Source of the DNA: DASSSY01 sp035708205
GTDB lineage: Bacteria; Bacteroidota; Bacteroidia; Chitinophagales; Chitinophagaceae
Assembly: GCA_035708205.1 (NCBI GenBank)
Contig: DASSSY010000004.1
Coordinates: forward strand, 248,001 to 312,000
Direction of reading: 5' to 3'
DNA: 64,000 nucleotides
Positions 53,878 through 62,728 of the stretch are shown here, piece by piece. The position numbers were made by a program, and so were the translations under genes. The first letter of the stretch is position 1. The number at the start of each line of letters is the position of its first letter. Below the pieces are notes generated by a model, which searched no databases, was not told where the DNA came from, and was given only the letters and a program-made list of their open reading frames with translations.

Positions 53878-55527
53878 ATGAGGCTGAAAACATTGATCTT
53901 TTTATTCCCGGGATTGCTTGCCGGTTTTCATAATGGCCTAGCGCAAACCGAACGCCCCAGGCTGGTTGTCGGCATTGTTGTGGACCAGATGCGCTGGGAT
54001 TATCTTTACCGTTACGAAAAACTTTATGCTGCCGATGGTTTCGAACGTTTGTTGCATGACGGCTTTAATTGTCAACAGACCTTTATCAATTATTTACCGT
54101 CGTTTACAGCGGCTGGTCATGCCTGTATCTACACGGGTTCTGTTCCAGCATTTAACGGTATTGTAGCCAACGATTGGTTCGACCGCAATAGCGGCCGGGC
54201 CTGGTATTGTACCGAAGATACCGTAGCGCAGGCAGTCGGCGGCAGCGATGAATCGGGGCGGATGAGTCCCCGGAATTTGTTGGCCACCACCATTACCGAT
54301 GAGTTGCGATTAGCCACAAATTTCCGTTCCAAGGTCATCGGCTTATCCATAAAAGACCGCGGCGCCATTCTCCCCGCGGGGCATACGGCCAATGCCGCCT
54401 ATTGGTATGACAGCAACACCGGCAATTTTATGACCAGCGATTATTACCGGAAAGCTTTACCGCCGTGGCTGACGGCCTTTAACCAGAGACAAATCGGCGA
54501 CAGCCTGATGCGGCAAGGCTGGCGCATGCTTTTGCCCGTAAATGCTTATCAGCAGAGCACCGCCGATGATAATTCTTATGAAGGCCGGTTCTCCTGGGAA
54601 GAAAGGCCGGTTTTCCCTCATAATACGGACACTGCAGAGAACAGGAACGATAAGGGGGCAATTCGTTATACCCCCTTTGCCAACACGCTTTTACGTCAAT
54701 TGGCCGAAAGCTGTATTCAGGGAGAAGCGTTAGGTAAAGACAGCACGACAGATTTTCTGACGGTTAGTTTTTCGGCGACCGATTACGTCGGGCATCTGTT
54801 CGGTCCTAATGCCATAGAAACGGAAGATACTTACCTGCGCCTGGACAGAGACCTGGCACAATTTTTAAGGTTTTTAGATAAAACCGTCGGGCAGGGTAAC
54901 TATTTGATTTTTTTGACGGCCGATCACGGGGCGGCGCATAATGCCCTGTTTATGCAGGATCATCATATCCCGGCCCAATCGGTTTCGATTAAGGAAATAA
55001 AACAGGAGCTGAACCAGTTTTTATCGGCGCGATACCAGGATAGTGGCCTGGTCCAATCATTGTATAATTACCAGGTTTTTTTGAACAACAAAGCCATAGC
55101 CGAGAAGAAGGTTGACCGGCAGGCTTTACTAAGCGATATCCAGTCCTGGTTAGAAGATCAGCACGGCGTAACGGCGGTTTACAATTTAGAGAACGGCGAT
55201 GTGCGCCGGGCCCCGGAAGCCATTTTGGATATGATCAAGAACGGCTATTACCGCCGGCGCTGTGGCAGCTTGCAAATCATCATGGACCCTCAATGGTATA
55301 GTGGTTATGGCCGGACCGGGGCCACGCATGGCAGCTGGAACCCTTATGATACTCATATTCCGTTAATTTGGTATGGCTGGCATATCCATAAGGGTGAAAC
55401 TTTTGATCGGGTAAACATGACCGATATCGCGGCAACACTGGCGGTCATGTTGCATATTCAAATGCCCAGCGCCTGCGTCGGTAAGGTGATTTTGCCCTTG
55501 TTATCGTCAGCGCCGGATGAAAAATAG
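53878..55527 (+). CDS. PafA-like alkaline phosphatase family protein (exported)
   Basis: 549 residues with a signal peptide (MRLKTLIFLFPGLLAGFHNG, cleaved after LAQ). The alkaline-phosphatase fold shows Asp36 in VVDQMRWD, a Thr nucleophile (Thr77) in PSFTAAGHACIYTGS, and metal ligands in LTADHGAAHN and near the C-terminal GATHGSWNPYDTHIP. A Thr in place of Ser is typical of PafA, the periplasmic phosphomonoesterase of Bacteroidetes. It releases phosphate from organic esters outside the cytoplasm. It lies 13 bases after the ammonia-lyase gene, so the two are probably co-transcribed, an unexplained pairing. Confidence 0.9.
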   Translation: MRLKTLIFLFPGLLAGFHNGLAQTERPRLVVGIVVDQMRWDYLYRYEKLYAADGFERLLHDGFNCQQTFINYLPSFTAAGHACIYTGSVPAFNGIVANDWFDRNSGRAWYCTEDTVAQAVGGSDESGRMSPRNLLATTITDELRLATNFRSKVIGLSIKDRGAILPAGHTANAAYWYDSNTGNFMTSDYYRKALPPWLTAFNQRQIGDSLMRQGWRMLLPVNAYQQSTADDNSYEGRFSWEERPVFPHNTDTAENRNDKGAIRYTPFANTLLRQLAESCIQGEALGKDSTTDFLTVSFSATDYVGHLFGPNAIETEDTYLRLDRDLAQFLRFLDKTVGQGNYLIFLTADHGAAHNALFMQDHHIPAQSVSIKEIKQELNQFLSARYQDSGLVQSLYNYQVFLNNKAIAEKKVDRQALLSDIQSWLEDQHGVTAVYNLENGDVRRAPEAILDMIKNGYYRRRCGSLQIIMDPQWYSGYGRTGATHGSWNPYDTHIPLIWYGWHIHKGETFDRVNMTDIAATLAVMLHIQMPSACVGKVILPLLSSAPDEK

Positions 55528-55628
55528 CTGCATGCGCATCGGCATTGAAAGGGTATTGAGATGCTTATCTTTGGTCGGAATGAGAGGTGGATAGAAAGGC
55601 ATTCCCCTTTCAGGCAATGGTCTAATTG

Positions 55629-55725
55629 GCTGTTCGGGATGTTCCACAGGGCATTCCGAAGTTGAGATAATCGGGATTAAATCCCGTTTATCAACCGTTC
55701 GCGCTGCGCTAACATCCCGAACAGC
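55629..55725. repeat. REP/MITE-like nested inverted repeat
   Basis: The ends GCTGTTCGGGATGTT (55629-55643) and AACATCCCGAACAGC (55711-55725) are perfect 15-bp inverted repeats. Nested inside is a palindrome CGGGATT-A-AATCCCG (55672-55686), extended by imperfect GTTGA-GATAA / TTATCAAC arms. The whole could fold into a cruciform or two-stage hairpin. The design is that of REP elements moved by RAYT (Y1) transposases or of a small MITE. No transposase gene is in the window. Confidence 0.65.
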
Positions 55726-55946
55726 GGGAACACTCAAAAAAGGGGAAGAAGAAATGGAAAACAATGCTACCATTGTATAATTCATTTCATCCAGTCAAGT
55801 AAACGGTTGCACTTAAAGGAAAAGAGCTCAAAGGTATTGTGGTTCCAGATCCGGCAGATGTTTTTATGTGGAACAACTGAAGACATGGCTGAGAACGGCT
55901 TGACCCAAAGCGAAACTGCTGGCCCGATCTGCTTGATAAGGATATT

Positions 55947-55981
55947 GTAAGAGGCTGAGTTTTTTTTGGTCAACCTCTTAC
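55947..55981 (-). terminator. Stem-loop downstream of nrdJ
   Basis: GTAAGAGG-C-TGA pairs with TCA-A-CCTCTTAC (one mismatch) around an 11-base T-rich loop, about 63 bases after the nrdJ stop. There is no T run after the stem on either strand, so its role as a terminator is uncertain. Confidence 0.45.
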
Positions 55982-56043
55982 ATTGTTTGTCATTCTCATC
56001 ACACTTTTTAAGTGGCCTCATTTTCTTGGAATAGGTTTGCTGG

Positions 56044-59000
56044 TTAGCTGCAACCCGTCGTAGTGCCGCAATTCGGGCACATGTAACAAGTGCCGTTCCT
56101 CAGGGTAATATTTCCGCAATTGCGACAGGCCGGCGCATCCGCACTGGTTCCCATCAGTTTTTTTATTTCAGCGGAATTGTCCATGCCTGAGGTCACTAAA
56201 GCTTTGTTGGCCTTTTTGCCGGTTACCGGTTTTGAAGCGGAGATGATCCTGATTTGGGGTATTGATTGTTCTGTTTTTTCCGATAGGTGTTTGGCCGGAT
56301 CAGGGACATGTACCAGGTCCTCACGGTCTAAATATTCGTAAGCCAGCAAACGGAAAACATAGTCCAGAACAGAAGTCGCGGATTTGATATTCGGATGATC
56401 GACAACACCACTGGGCTCAAAACGGGTAAAGATGAATTTATCGACAAATTCTTCTAGGGGAACGCCATATTGTAAACCCACGGAAACGGCGATAGCAAAG
56501 CTATTGAGCAAGCTTCGCATGGTGGCGCCTTCCTTGGCCATATCAATAAAGATCTCCCCCAAAGTGCCGTCGCCATACTCGCCGGTACGCACAAACATGG
56601 GCTGCCCGCCTACTTTCGATTTGTAAGTATAACCTTTGCGTTTTGCCGGCAGGGTTTTACGTTCTACTATGCGTGACAATTGCCGTTTCAGTTGGGTATC
56701 CGGGCTGTTTTGTACCCGTTTGTTCACTTCTTCAAGCAAGTCTTCGACCGTTAGCTTTCCCAGATCCGTGATGGTATGCTCCGCTTCTTGTTTATCGGCT
56801 TCCGGTTCCTCTTTTTTCTTCGTGGTCTTATTGCTCAGCGGCTGGCTGAGTTTTGAGCCGTCCCGATAAAGGGCGCAGGCCTTAATGCCTAATTCCCAGC
56901 TCAGCATATAGCAATCCTTGATTTCTTCAACCGTGGCCTCGTTGGGCAGGTTGATGGTTTTGGAAATAGCGCCGCTGATAAAAGGTTGTGTCGCCGCCAT
57001 CATGCGGATATGACCGTGTGGATGAATAAACCGTTGTCCTTTTTTACCGCAGCGATTGGCGCAGTCAAAGACCGGAAGGTGTTCCTGCTTTAAATAGGGC
57101 GCACCTTCGACCATCATCGTACCGCAAACATAATCATTGGCCGCATCAATTTCTTCTTCGGAAAATCCAAGGGCTTCCAAAAGGTTGAAGCCCGGTGCGA
57201 AATAATCTTCTGCTCTGAAACCAAGCCGTAAGAGGCATTCCTCGCCAAGGGTATAAACATTGAAGACGAAACCGATATCAAAAGCGCTGGCAACAGCTCT
57301 GTCCAATTTCTTTAATTCTTCGGCGATAAAGCCTTTTTCGCTTAACGTCTGATGGTTGATAAACGGCGCCCCGGCGAAGTGGCCGTGACCTTTGGCATAA
57401 TTGACAATGGCTTCTGTTTCTTTTACCGAATAGCCTAATTTTTCAAGCGCCGAAGGAATGGACTGATTGATAATTTTGAAATATCCGCCTCCCGACAGTT
57501 TTTTAAATTTCACTAAGGCAAAATCCGGTTCAATACCGGTGGTATCGCAATCCATGACCAGGCCAATCGTACCGGTAGGCGCGATAACCGTGGCCTGCGC
57601 GTTCCGGTAACCGTATTTTTCGCCCATTTGCACGGCATCATCCCAGGCTTTTGTTGCCGCCTGCAGCAAATAATCGGGACAATATTTGGCATTGATTCCC
57701 ATTGGCTTGATTTCTAAACTTTCATAGGCCTCCGCGGCATCATAAGCGGCTGCCCGGTGGTTCCGCATCACACGCAGCATGTGTGGTTTATTTTCTTTAA
57801 AACGGGCAAAGGCACCTAGATGTTGTGCCATTTCAGCCGAAGTCCTGTATGCAGTGCCTGTCAGCGTTGCGGTAATAGCGCTGGCAATAGCCCTGGCCGC
57901 CTCGCTGTCATAAGGAATGCCGCTGACCATCAACAGTGAGCCTAAGTTGGCGTAGCCCAGACCAAGCGTACGGTAGTCATAACTTAGTTGCGCCACTTCC
58001 TCGGAAGGGAATTGCGCCATCAGCACCGAAATTTCCAAAACAACCGTCCACAGCCGAACCATATGCTCAAAGCCCGCTACATCAAATAACCCTGTTTTTT
58101 CATCGAAAAACCGCCGGAGGTTCAGCGAAGCCAGGTTACAGGCGGTATTATCCAGGAACATATATTCGCTACAGGGGTTGGATGCCCTGATCTTTCCGCC
58201 TTCGGGGCAGGTATGCCATTCATTGATGGTAGTATCATATTGCGTTCCGGGATCGGCGCAACGCCAGGCGGCGTAAGCGATTTTATCCCACAGTTCCTTG
58301 GCCGGCAGGCTGCGCATCACATGCCCGTCCGTCCGGGCCACTAAATCCCAGTTGTCATTATTGATTAATTTCCGGAAAAAAGTGTTGGGCACGCGAACGG
58401 AATTATTGGAGTTTTGTCCGGATACCGTGCGGTAGGCTTCGCCCTCATAATCGGAAGGGTAGCCGGCAGCGATCAGGGCCGCTACTTTTTTTTCCTCTTC
58501 TACTTTCCAGTCAATGAAAGACACAATTTCAGGGTGATCCAGGTCCAGGCAAACCATTTTTGCCGCCCGTCTTGTGGTGCCGCCGCTTTTGATAGCGCCG
58601 GCCGCCCGGTCGCCGATCTTCAAAAAGCTCATTAAGCCGCTTGATGTACCACCGCCGCTTAATAACTCGCCTTCGCCGCGGATATTGGAATAATTGGTTC
58701 CCACGCCGCTGCCATATTTAAAAATCCGGGCCTCACGGGTCCACAAATCCATGATGCCGCCCTCATTAACCAAATCGTCTTCTACGCTTAAAATAAAGCA
58801 GGCGTGTGGCTGCGGGTGCTCATAGGCATTGGAAGAACGTGCCATTTTCCCTGTTACTGGGTCAACAAAATAATGCCCCTGGGCTTTGCCATCAATGCCA
58901 TAGCTGTTGTATAACCCGGTATTAAACCACTGTGGTGAATTAGGCGCTGCCGATTGATTAAGTATCGCAAAAACCAGCTCATCATAAAATATCCGGCTGT

Positions 59001-59349
59001 CTTTTTCACTGGCAAAATAGCCATATTTTAATCCCCAGCTTCGCCAGCATTCCACAAGACGATGAGCGACCTGTTTAATGGATGTCTCCCGGCCTAAGCT
59101 GCCATCCGGCTGAGGAACACCGGCTTTCCGGAAGTATTTTTGCGCCAGAATATCTGTAGCAATTTGGGACCAGTGTTTGGGCACTTCCACATCTTTCATC
59201 TCAAATACCTTTTCGCCATTGGGATTGCGGATGGTGGATACCCGGTAGTCATACTCGAACAGGTCAAAAGCGCTTTTGCCCTCCTGGGTGTAAAAACGGT
59301 TAAAAGAGAGTCCACGCCCTTTATTTTTTAATGATTTTTGAGTAGCCAT
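56044..59349 (-). CDS. nrdJ: Vitamin B12-dependent (class II) ribonucleoside-diphosphate reductase
   Basis: 1101 residues. The ten-stranded barrel of ribonucleotide reductase shows NPCSEYMFLDNTACNLASL (Cys393 and the catalytic Asn-x-Cys-x-Glu region), KYGSGVGTNYSNIRGEGE near 215, and VIAPTGTIGLVMDCDTTG near 590. The C-terminus is a Cys-rich ribbon (CRNCG, CYMCPNCG, ending TTTGCS) with the redox-active cysteine pairs typical of NrdJ. It makes deoxynucleotides with adenosylcobalamin, with or without oxygen. No nrdB-type radical subunit is adjacent, as expected for class II. No cobalamin riboswitch is recognisable in the 200 bases upstream. Confidence 0.96.
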   Translation of the reverse strand: MATQKSLKNKGRGLSFNRFYTQEGKSAFDLFEYDYRVSTIRNPNGEKVFEMKDVEVPKHWSQIATDILAQKYFRKAGVPQPDGSLGRETSIKQVAHRLVECWRSWGLKYGYFASEKDSRIFYDELVFAILNQSAAPNSPQWFNTGLYNSYGIDGKAQGHYFVDPVTGKMARSSNAYEHPQPHACFILSVEDDLVNEGGIMDLWTREARIFKYGSGVGTNYSNIRGEGELLSGGGTSSGLMSFLKIGDRAAGAIKSGGTTRRAAKMVCLDLDHPEIVSFIDWKVEEEKKVAALIAAGYPSDYEGEAYRTVSGQNSNNSVRVPNTFFRKLINNDNWDLVARTDGHVMRSLPAKELWDKIAYAAWRCADPGTQYDTTINEWHTCPEGGKIRASNPCSEYMFLDNTACNLASLNLRRFFDEKTGLFDVAGFEHMVRLWTVVLEISVLMAQFPSEEVAQLSYDYRTLGLGYANLGSLLMVSGIPYDSEAARAIASAITATLTGTAYRTSAEMAQHLGAFARFKENKPHMLRVMRNHRAAAYDAAEAYESLEIKPMGINAKYCPDYLLQAATKAWDDAVQMGEKYGYRNAQATVIAPTGTIGLVMDCDTTGIEPDFALVKFKKLSGGGYFKIINQSIPSALEKLGYSVKETEAIVNYAKGHGHFAGAPFINHQTLSEKGFIAEELKKLDRAVASAFDIGFVFNVYTLGEECLLRLGFRAEDYFAPGFNLLEALGFSEEEIDAANDYVCGTMMVEGAPYLKQEHLPVFDCANRCGKKGQRFIHPHGHIRMMAATQPFISGAISKTINLPNEATVEEIKDCYMLSWELGIKACALYRDGSKLSQPLSNKTTKKKEEPEADKQEAEHTITDLGKLTVEDLLEEVNKRVQNSPDTQLKRQLSRIVERKTLPAKRKGYTYKSKVGGQPMFVRTGEYGDGTLGEIFIDMAKEGATMRSLLNSFAIAVSVGLQYGVPLEEFVDKFIFTRFEPSGVVDHPNIKSATSVLDYVFRLLAYEYLDREDLVHVPDPAKHLSEKTEQSIPQIRIISASKPVTGKKANKALVTSGMDNSAEIKKLMGTSADAPACRNCGNITLRNGTCYMCPNCGTTTGCS

Positions 59350-59421
59350 ATAAAAAGTATTATTAATGGTTTATAGAAATGAGAGCCTAACGAAGATAGC
59401 TTATCGATTTTCAAAGACGGC

Positions 59422-59448
59422 AAAAAAATATCCACCCGCAGGTGGATA
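59422..59448 (-). terminator. Intrinsic terminator between the coiled-coil lipoprotein gene and nrdJ
   Basis: On the minus strand, the perfect 8-bp stem TATCCACC / GGTGGATA with a 4-base loop is followed by seven T. It ends the upstream lipoprotein transcript, so nrdJ needs its own promoter in the 70 bases below it. Confidence 0.85.
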
Positions 59449-59552
59449 ATGGTTATAAAAAACTTATTGACAATCATTCAAGCATGCAAAATAAAATGCA
59501 TAATCAGGTAATGAAACCATAATCCAGTTGCGCCGATTATGATTTTTAGCCT

Positions 59553-59957
59553 TTAGTTTTGTGCTTTTTCTTTGGCGGATTGCATCTTGTCCACGGCCTT
59601 GTCTTTTAATTCCTGTGCCTTTTTCTTCAGGTCATCCAATTTCTCCTGCAATTTGATTTTTTGCTCATTCAGCTTATCCAATTGGACCCGAGCTTCGGCT
59701 TTTTTCTCACCGGTATAGGTTTTAATATCAGCCGTTACTTTGTCAATCTGGGCATTTAGTGAATCCATTTGCCGGTCTAAAGCCGATTTAGCTGCCGCCG
59801 ATTTGTCCATGGCCGAGTCTTTAACCTGTTCTATCTTTTGCTGAACGGTGGCCTGTTCGCCATTCTCAGCCGGGCTGTTGTTATTACAGGCAGTGTTCAT
59901 CATGAAGCAGCCGCTCACTAAGGCTGAAGCCCATATAATCTGTTTGAAAGTAGTCAT
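59553..59957 (-). CDS. Coiled-coil lipoprotein of unknown function
   Basis: 134 residues. A signal ending in ALVSGCFMMNTAC (lipobox MNTAC) is followed by a short Asn-rich linker. A long Lys/Ala/Glu/Asp-rich helix fills residues 40-134 (heptads such as LDKLNEQKIKLQEKLDDLKK). It resembles small stress-linked apolipoprotein-like or YtxH-like helical lipoproteins. No enzyme motif is seen. It is monocistronic, with a terminator after it and 254 bases before the next gene. Confidence 0.75.
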   Translation of the reverse strand: MTTFKQIIWASALVSGCFMMNTACNNNSPAENGEQATVQQKIEQVKDSAMDKSAAAKSALDRQMDSLNAQIDKVTADIKTYTGEKKAEARVQLDKLNEQKIKLQEKLDDLKKKAQELKDKAVDKMQSAKEKAQN

Positions 59958-60211
59958 AATCTATAATTTATTTCTGTAAATATAGAAAAATGAAATAATC
60001 AGACAAAATATTAAACGTTAAAAGCTAATGATAATGTATAGTAATTCCCATTGTGGCAACTTATCGGGCAGGATAATCATTTCCTTTTTGACGTGTAATA
60101 TTACAATGCCTTACCTTTCAGTGATGAGCTGTTCCGCCAGCCTCAATACGGATGAGCGAACCATCGAGAATGGGGTGAAACAATTAAACCAGTAGGAAAA
60201 AAATCCTTCTG

Positions 60212-61051
60212 CTAAAGCGTGCCCTTTAAGCCTTCATAAATCATTTGAGCGGCCAGGTAGCAAACGACAACGGCAAAAAACCATCGTAACCATTCGGACT
60301 TGGCCTTCATCAGTATTTTAGATCCCAACATAGCCCCCAAAAGTACGCCTACCATTACGGGTGCGGCAATATCGGCTTTGATATAACCATGCTGGAAGTA
60401 GACCACGGCGCTGGCCGCTGCCGTTACACCAATCATAAAATTGCTGGTTGTTGTGGAAACTTTAAACGGTATACGCATGATATTGTCCATAGCTAAAACC
60501 TTTAATGAGCCTGAACCGATACCTAACAATCCCGACATTAAACCGGCCACACTCATCATGGCAAAACCACCGAAAACATTTTTAACGCCATAGGCTTTAA
60601 CGCTGCCATCCTGTTCCTTATATGTGCTGTCCATTTTCAGCCGCTGACCCCAGGTCCCGGCCTTTTGGGGAATGATATGGTTCATTTTTTTTCGAATGGA
60701 AAGCAATGAGGAAAAGATAAGAATAACCCCGAAAACAATGGCAATGATACCCGCCGGTAGCATTGCCGATAGAAAAGCGCCTGCGATAGCGCCCACGGTC
60801 GTGGCCATCTCCAGGAACATGCCAATGCGGACGTTGGACATGCCCTCTTTGACATAGGCGGCCGCAGACCCTGACGAGGTGGCAATAATGGTTACCAAAG
60901 AAGCGCCAATGGCCAAATGCAGGTCTACGCCAAGACCCAAGGTTAATAGGGGGATAATGACCGCCCCGCCACCCATGCCGGTTAGTGAGCCAAAAATACC
61001 GGCAGCCAATGCACCTAAAAAGGTGATTAAAGCAAAATATTCGTAAGCCAT
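60212..61051 (-). CDS. TauE/SafE family membrane permease
   Basis: 279 residues with about eight helices in two repeats. LGALAAGIFGSLTGMGGGAVIIPLLT at the N-terminus and GGFAMMSVAGLMSGLLGIGSG in the middle are the paired TauE/SafE motifs (parts of each shown). The family exports sulfite, sulfoacetate or other organic anions. No sulfur-metabolism gene is adjacent, so the substrate is unknown. It lies about 290 bases downstream of the 142-residue secreted-protein gene, with a long perfect inverted repeat between. Confidence 0.9.
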   Translation of the reverse strand: MAYEYFALITFLGALAAGIFGSLTGMGGGAVIIPLLTLGLGVDLHLAIGASLVTIIATSSGSAAAYVKEGMSNVRIGMFLEMATTVGAIAGAFLSAMLPAGIIAIVFGVILIFSSLLSIRKKMNHIIPQKAGTWGQRLKMDSTYKEQDGSVKAYGVKNVFGGFAMMSVAGLMSGLLGIGSGSLKVLAMDNIMRIPFKVSTTTSNFMIGVTAAASAVVYFQHGYIKADIAAPVMVGVLLGAMLGSKILMKAKSEWLRWFFAVVVCYLAAQMIYEGLKGTL

Positions 61052-61217
61052 GAGAACGGTAAAGGTAATATAATTCCCATTTTAAATAAGGCCTTTCCAT
61101 CCTCAAACGGACAAGCCGTTTCCGCTTGCGTAAAATTATTTGAAACAGGCACTGTAAGTCCTTGTCATTAAATAAATGTTTTATCAAAGAGTTACATTGA
61201 TAGCAGAATCCGTTGTT

Positions 61218-61277
61218 ATTCCGGTATAAGCCTAATGCCCGTCTGATTAAGAACGGGCATTAGGCTTATACCGGAAT
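61218..61277. repeat. Perfect 25-bp inverted repeat
   Basis: The arms 61218-61242 (starting ATTCCGGTATAAGCC) and 61253-61277 are exact reverse complements with a 10-base loop CTGATTAAGA. There is no T run on either side, and the stem is far longer than terminators in this window need. It lies 62 bases after the stop of the 142-residue gene (minus strand). It could be a 3' mRNA structure or a mobile-element footprint. Confidence 0.8.
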
Positions 61278-61339
61278 CGCCATATAAATCCTTGTATCCC
61301 GCTGGCGGGCGTAACAATAGTAACGGGAATGGTTATGGC

Positions 61340-61768
61340 TTAATGTTGCAGGGTTAGATATTTTGTAAGCGCCATATCTACCGCTTTCTTATCAAAATTG
61401 CCTATGCTGCGGCTTTTTTGAATGACAGTATTAAAGATGTCCCCAAGTTCCTTGTCGAATTTTGTAGCCTTTTCCTCCGTTTTGACATCTCCGGATTGAT
61501 TTGCCATCTGTATTTGACGCTTTGTGACGGCTAATTCTTCGGCGAAGCCGTTTTTAATTTGCTTCAGCATGTTAAAAGCTGCTGTCTGATCATTTATTTT
61601 CAAAAAATTGCCAACCAACGCAGCATTGCGCTCATGCGGCGACTGGTAAGTATCTGTGGCCTGTTTTTGCTGGCTTTCGGTCTTTTGTGCCAGGGATGGC
61701 TTTGCGGAGCATATGCAGACACCTGCTATAGCAAGAGCTGCCACTATGGATTTGATCTGGAATTTCAT
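61340..61768 (-). CDS. Small secreted helical protein of unknown function
   Basis: 142 residues with a signal peptide (SIVAALAIAGVCICSAKPSLAQ). The mature part is helical and charged (FLKINDQTAAFNMLKQIKNG, then ELAVTKRQIQMANQSGD). No cysteine remains after cleavage and no family is recognised. It lies 62 bases below folP but is likely a separate unit. The downstream perfect inverted repeat may define its transcript end. Confidence 0.7.
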   Translation of the reverse strand: MKFQIKSIVAALAIAGVCICSAKPSLAQKTESQQKQATDTYQSPHERNAALVGNFLKINDQTAAFNMLKQIKNGFAEELAVTKRQIQMANQSGDVKTEEKATKFDKELGDIFNTVIQKSRSIGNFDKKAVDMALTKYLTLQH

Positions 61769-61830
61769 TGGGCTCTAAAATTTTTATTAAAGAATAAGAA
61801 GCCGAAGATAAGCAATTATCTTAATTTGAA

Positions 61831-62685
61831 TTAAAAATTGGGTTCAATTGAGGAAATTTTAGCGTATTCCCATAATTGCACACATTCGATAGCTTCTTTG
61901 ACGTCATGCACCCTCAGGATGTCCGCGCCATTTTGTAACGCCAGGATATTTAAGGCTGTCGTGGCATTGAGCGCTTCTTCCGAATTATTACCCAATACTT
62001 TATAAATCATCGATTTTCGCGACACCCCGGCAAGAACGGGTTTCTCTAAAATAGAAAACAGGTTTAGGGAAAGGAGCAACTGGTAATTCTGGGTAATGGT
62101 CTTTCCAAACCCAAACCCGGGGTCAATAATGATATCTTTGATACCGGCTTGTTCAATGACAGAAATTTTTTGAATAAAATAATCCAGTATTTCCCTGGTG
62201 ACATTTGTATAACGGGGCTGATCTTGCATCGTCTCCGGCCGGCCCTGCATGTGCATGGCGATATATGGCAGGTTTAAGCCGGCCACGGTTTTGAGCATAT
62301 CCGGATCCATATCGCCCGCGCTGATATCATTGATCAGGTCAACGCCTTCAAATGCCGCTCTTCTGGCGATTTCAGCACGAAAAGTATCAACGGAGAACAC
62401 TATTTCAGGAAACGCTTTCCTGATAAGTTGGATAGCTTTTTCAAGCCGTTGCCATTCTTCCTCAATGGGGACAGGGCGGGCGCCGGGCCTTGAGCTTATG
62501 GCGCCGATATCTAACATGGAAGCCCCATCAATGACCATTTGTTCGGCGGTTTTTAACAGCGCTCCCGGGTGGCTGTTTTGCCCCTGGTTATAAAAAGAAT
62601 CCGGTGTCGCATTCAGAATGCCCATGATTGCCGGCTTTTCAAGGCATATTAAACGGCCGTTGAGATTAAGCGTTTTGTTCTTCAT
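61831..62685 (-). CDS. folP: Dihydropteroate synthase
   Basis: 284 residues of TIM-barrel DHPS. The signature GILNATPDSFYNQGQ is near the N-terminus. MLDIGAISSRPGARPVP carries the family block; the usual 'STRPG' reads SSRPG. DPGFGFGKTITQNYQLL and ILRVHDVKEA are the later pterin-binding and phosphate-binding loops. It joins dihydropterin diphosphate and p-aminobenzoate in folate synthesis and is the sulfonamide target. The ATG at 62685 lies 43 bases below the Ldh gene stop. Confidence 0.95.
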   Translation of the reverse strand: MKNKTLNLNGRLICLEKPAIMGILNATPDSFYNQGQNSHPGALLKTAEQMVIDGASMLDIGAISSRPGARPVPIEEEWQRLEKAIQLIRKAFPEIVFSVDTFRAEIARRAAFEGVDLINDISAGDMDPDMLKTVAGLNLPYIAMHMQGRPETMQDQPRYTNVTREILDYFIQKISVIEQAGIKDIIIDPGFGFGKTITQNYQLLLSLNLFSILEKPVLAGVSRKSMIYKVLGNNSEEALNATTALNILALQNGADILRVHDVKEAIECVQLWEYAKISSIEPNF

Positions 62686-62728
62686 GTGTCAGAAGGCTTC
62701 AATTATTTGCCGGCTACCGGTCAATGAA

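Larger units (their letters stand above)
55528..56043. other. 516-base gap with structured repeats
   Basis: No gene is seen between the converging pafA-like and nrdJ genes. The stretch holds a 97-base nested inverted repeat (55629-55725) and a separate stem-loop (55947-55981). The rest shows no other clear structure. Confidence 0.5.

Noticed and set aside
59350..59552. Possible cobalamin riboswitch upstream of nrdJ
   Set aside because: The region is short, its main structure is a simple terminator, and no B12-box-like conserved core was found.
60618..61187. Second minus-strand open frame (189 codons) overlapping the TauE/SafE gene in another frame
   Set aside because: It is a frame-shifted shadow. 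The TauE/SafE frame carries the paired family motifs and the hydrophobic helices.
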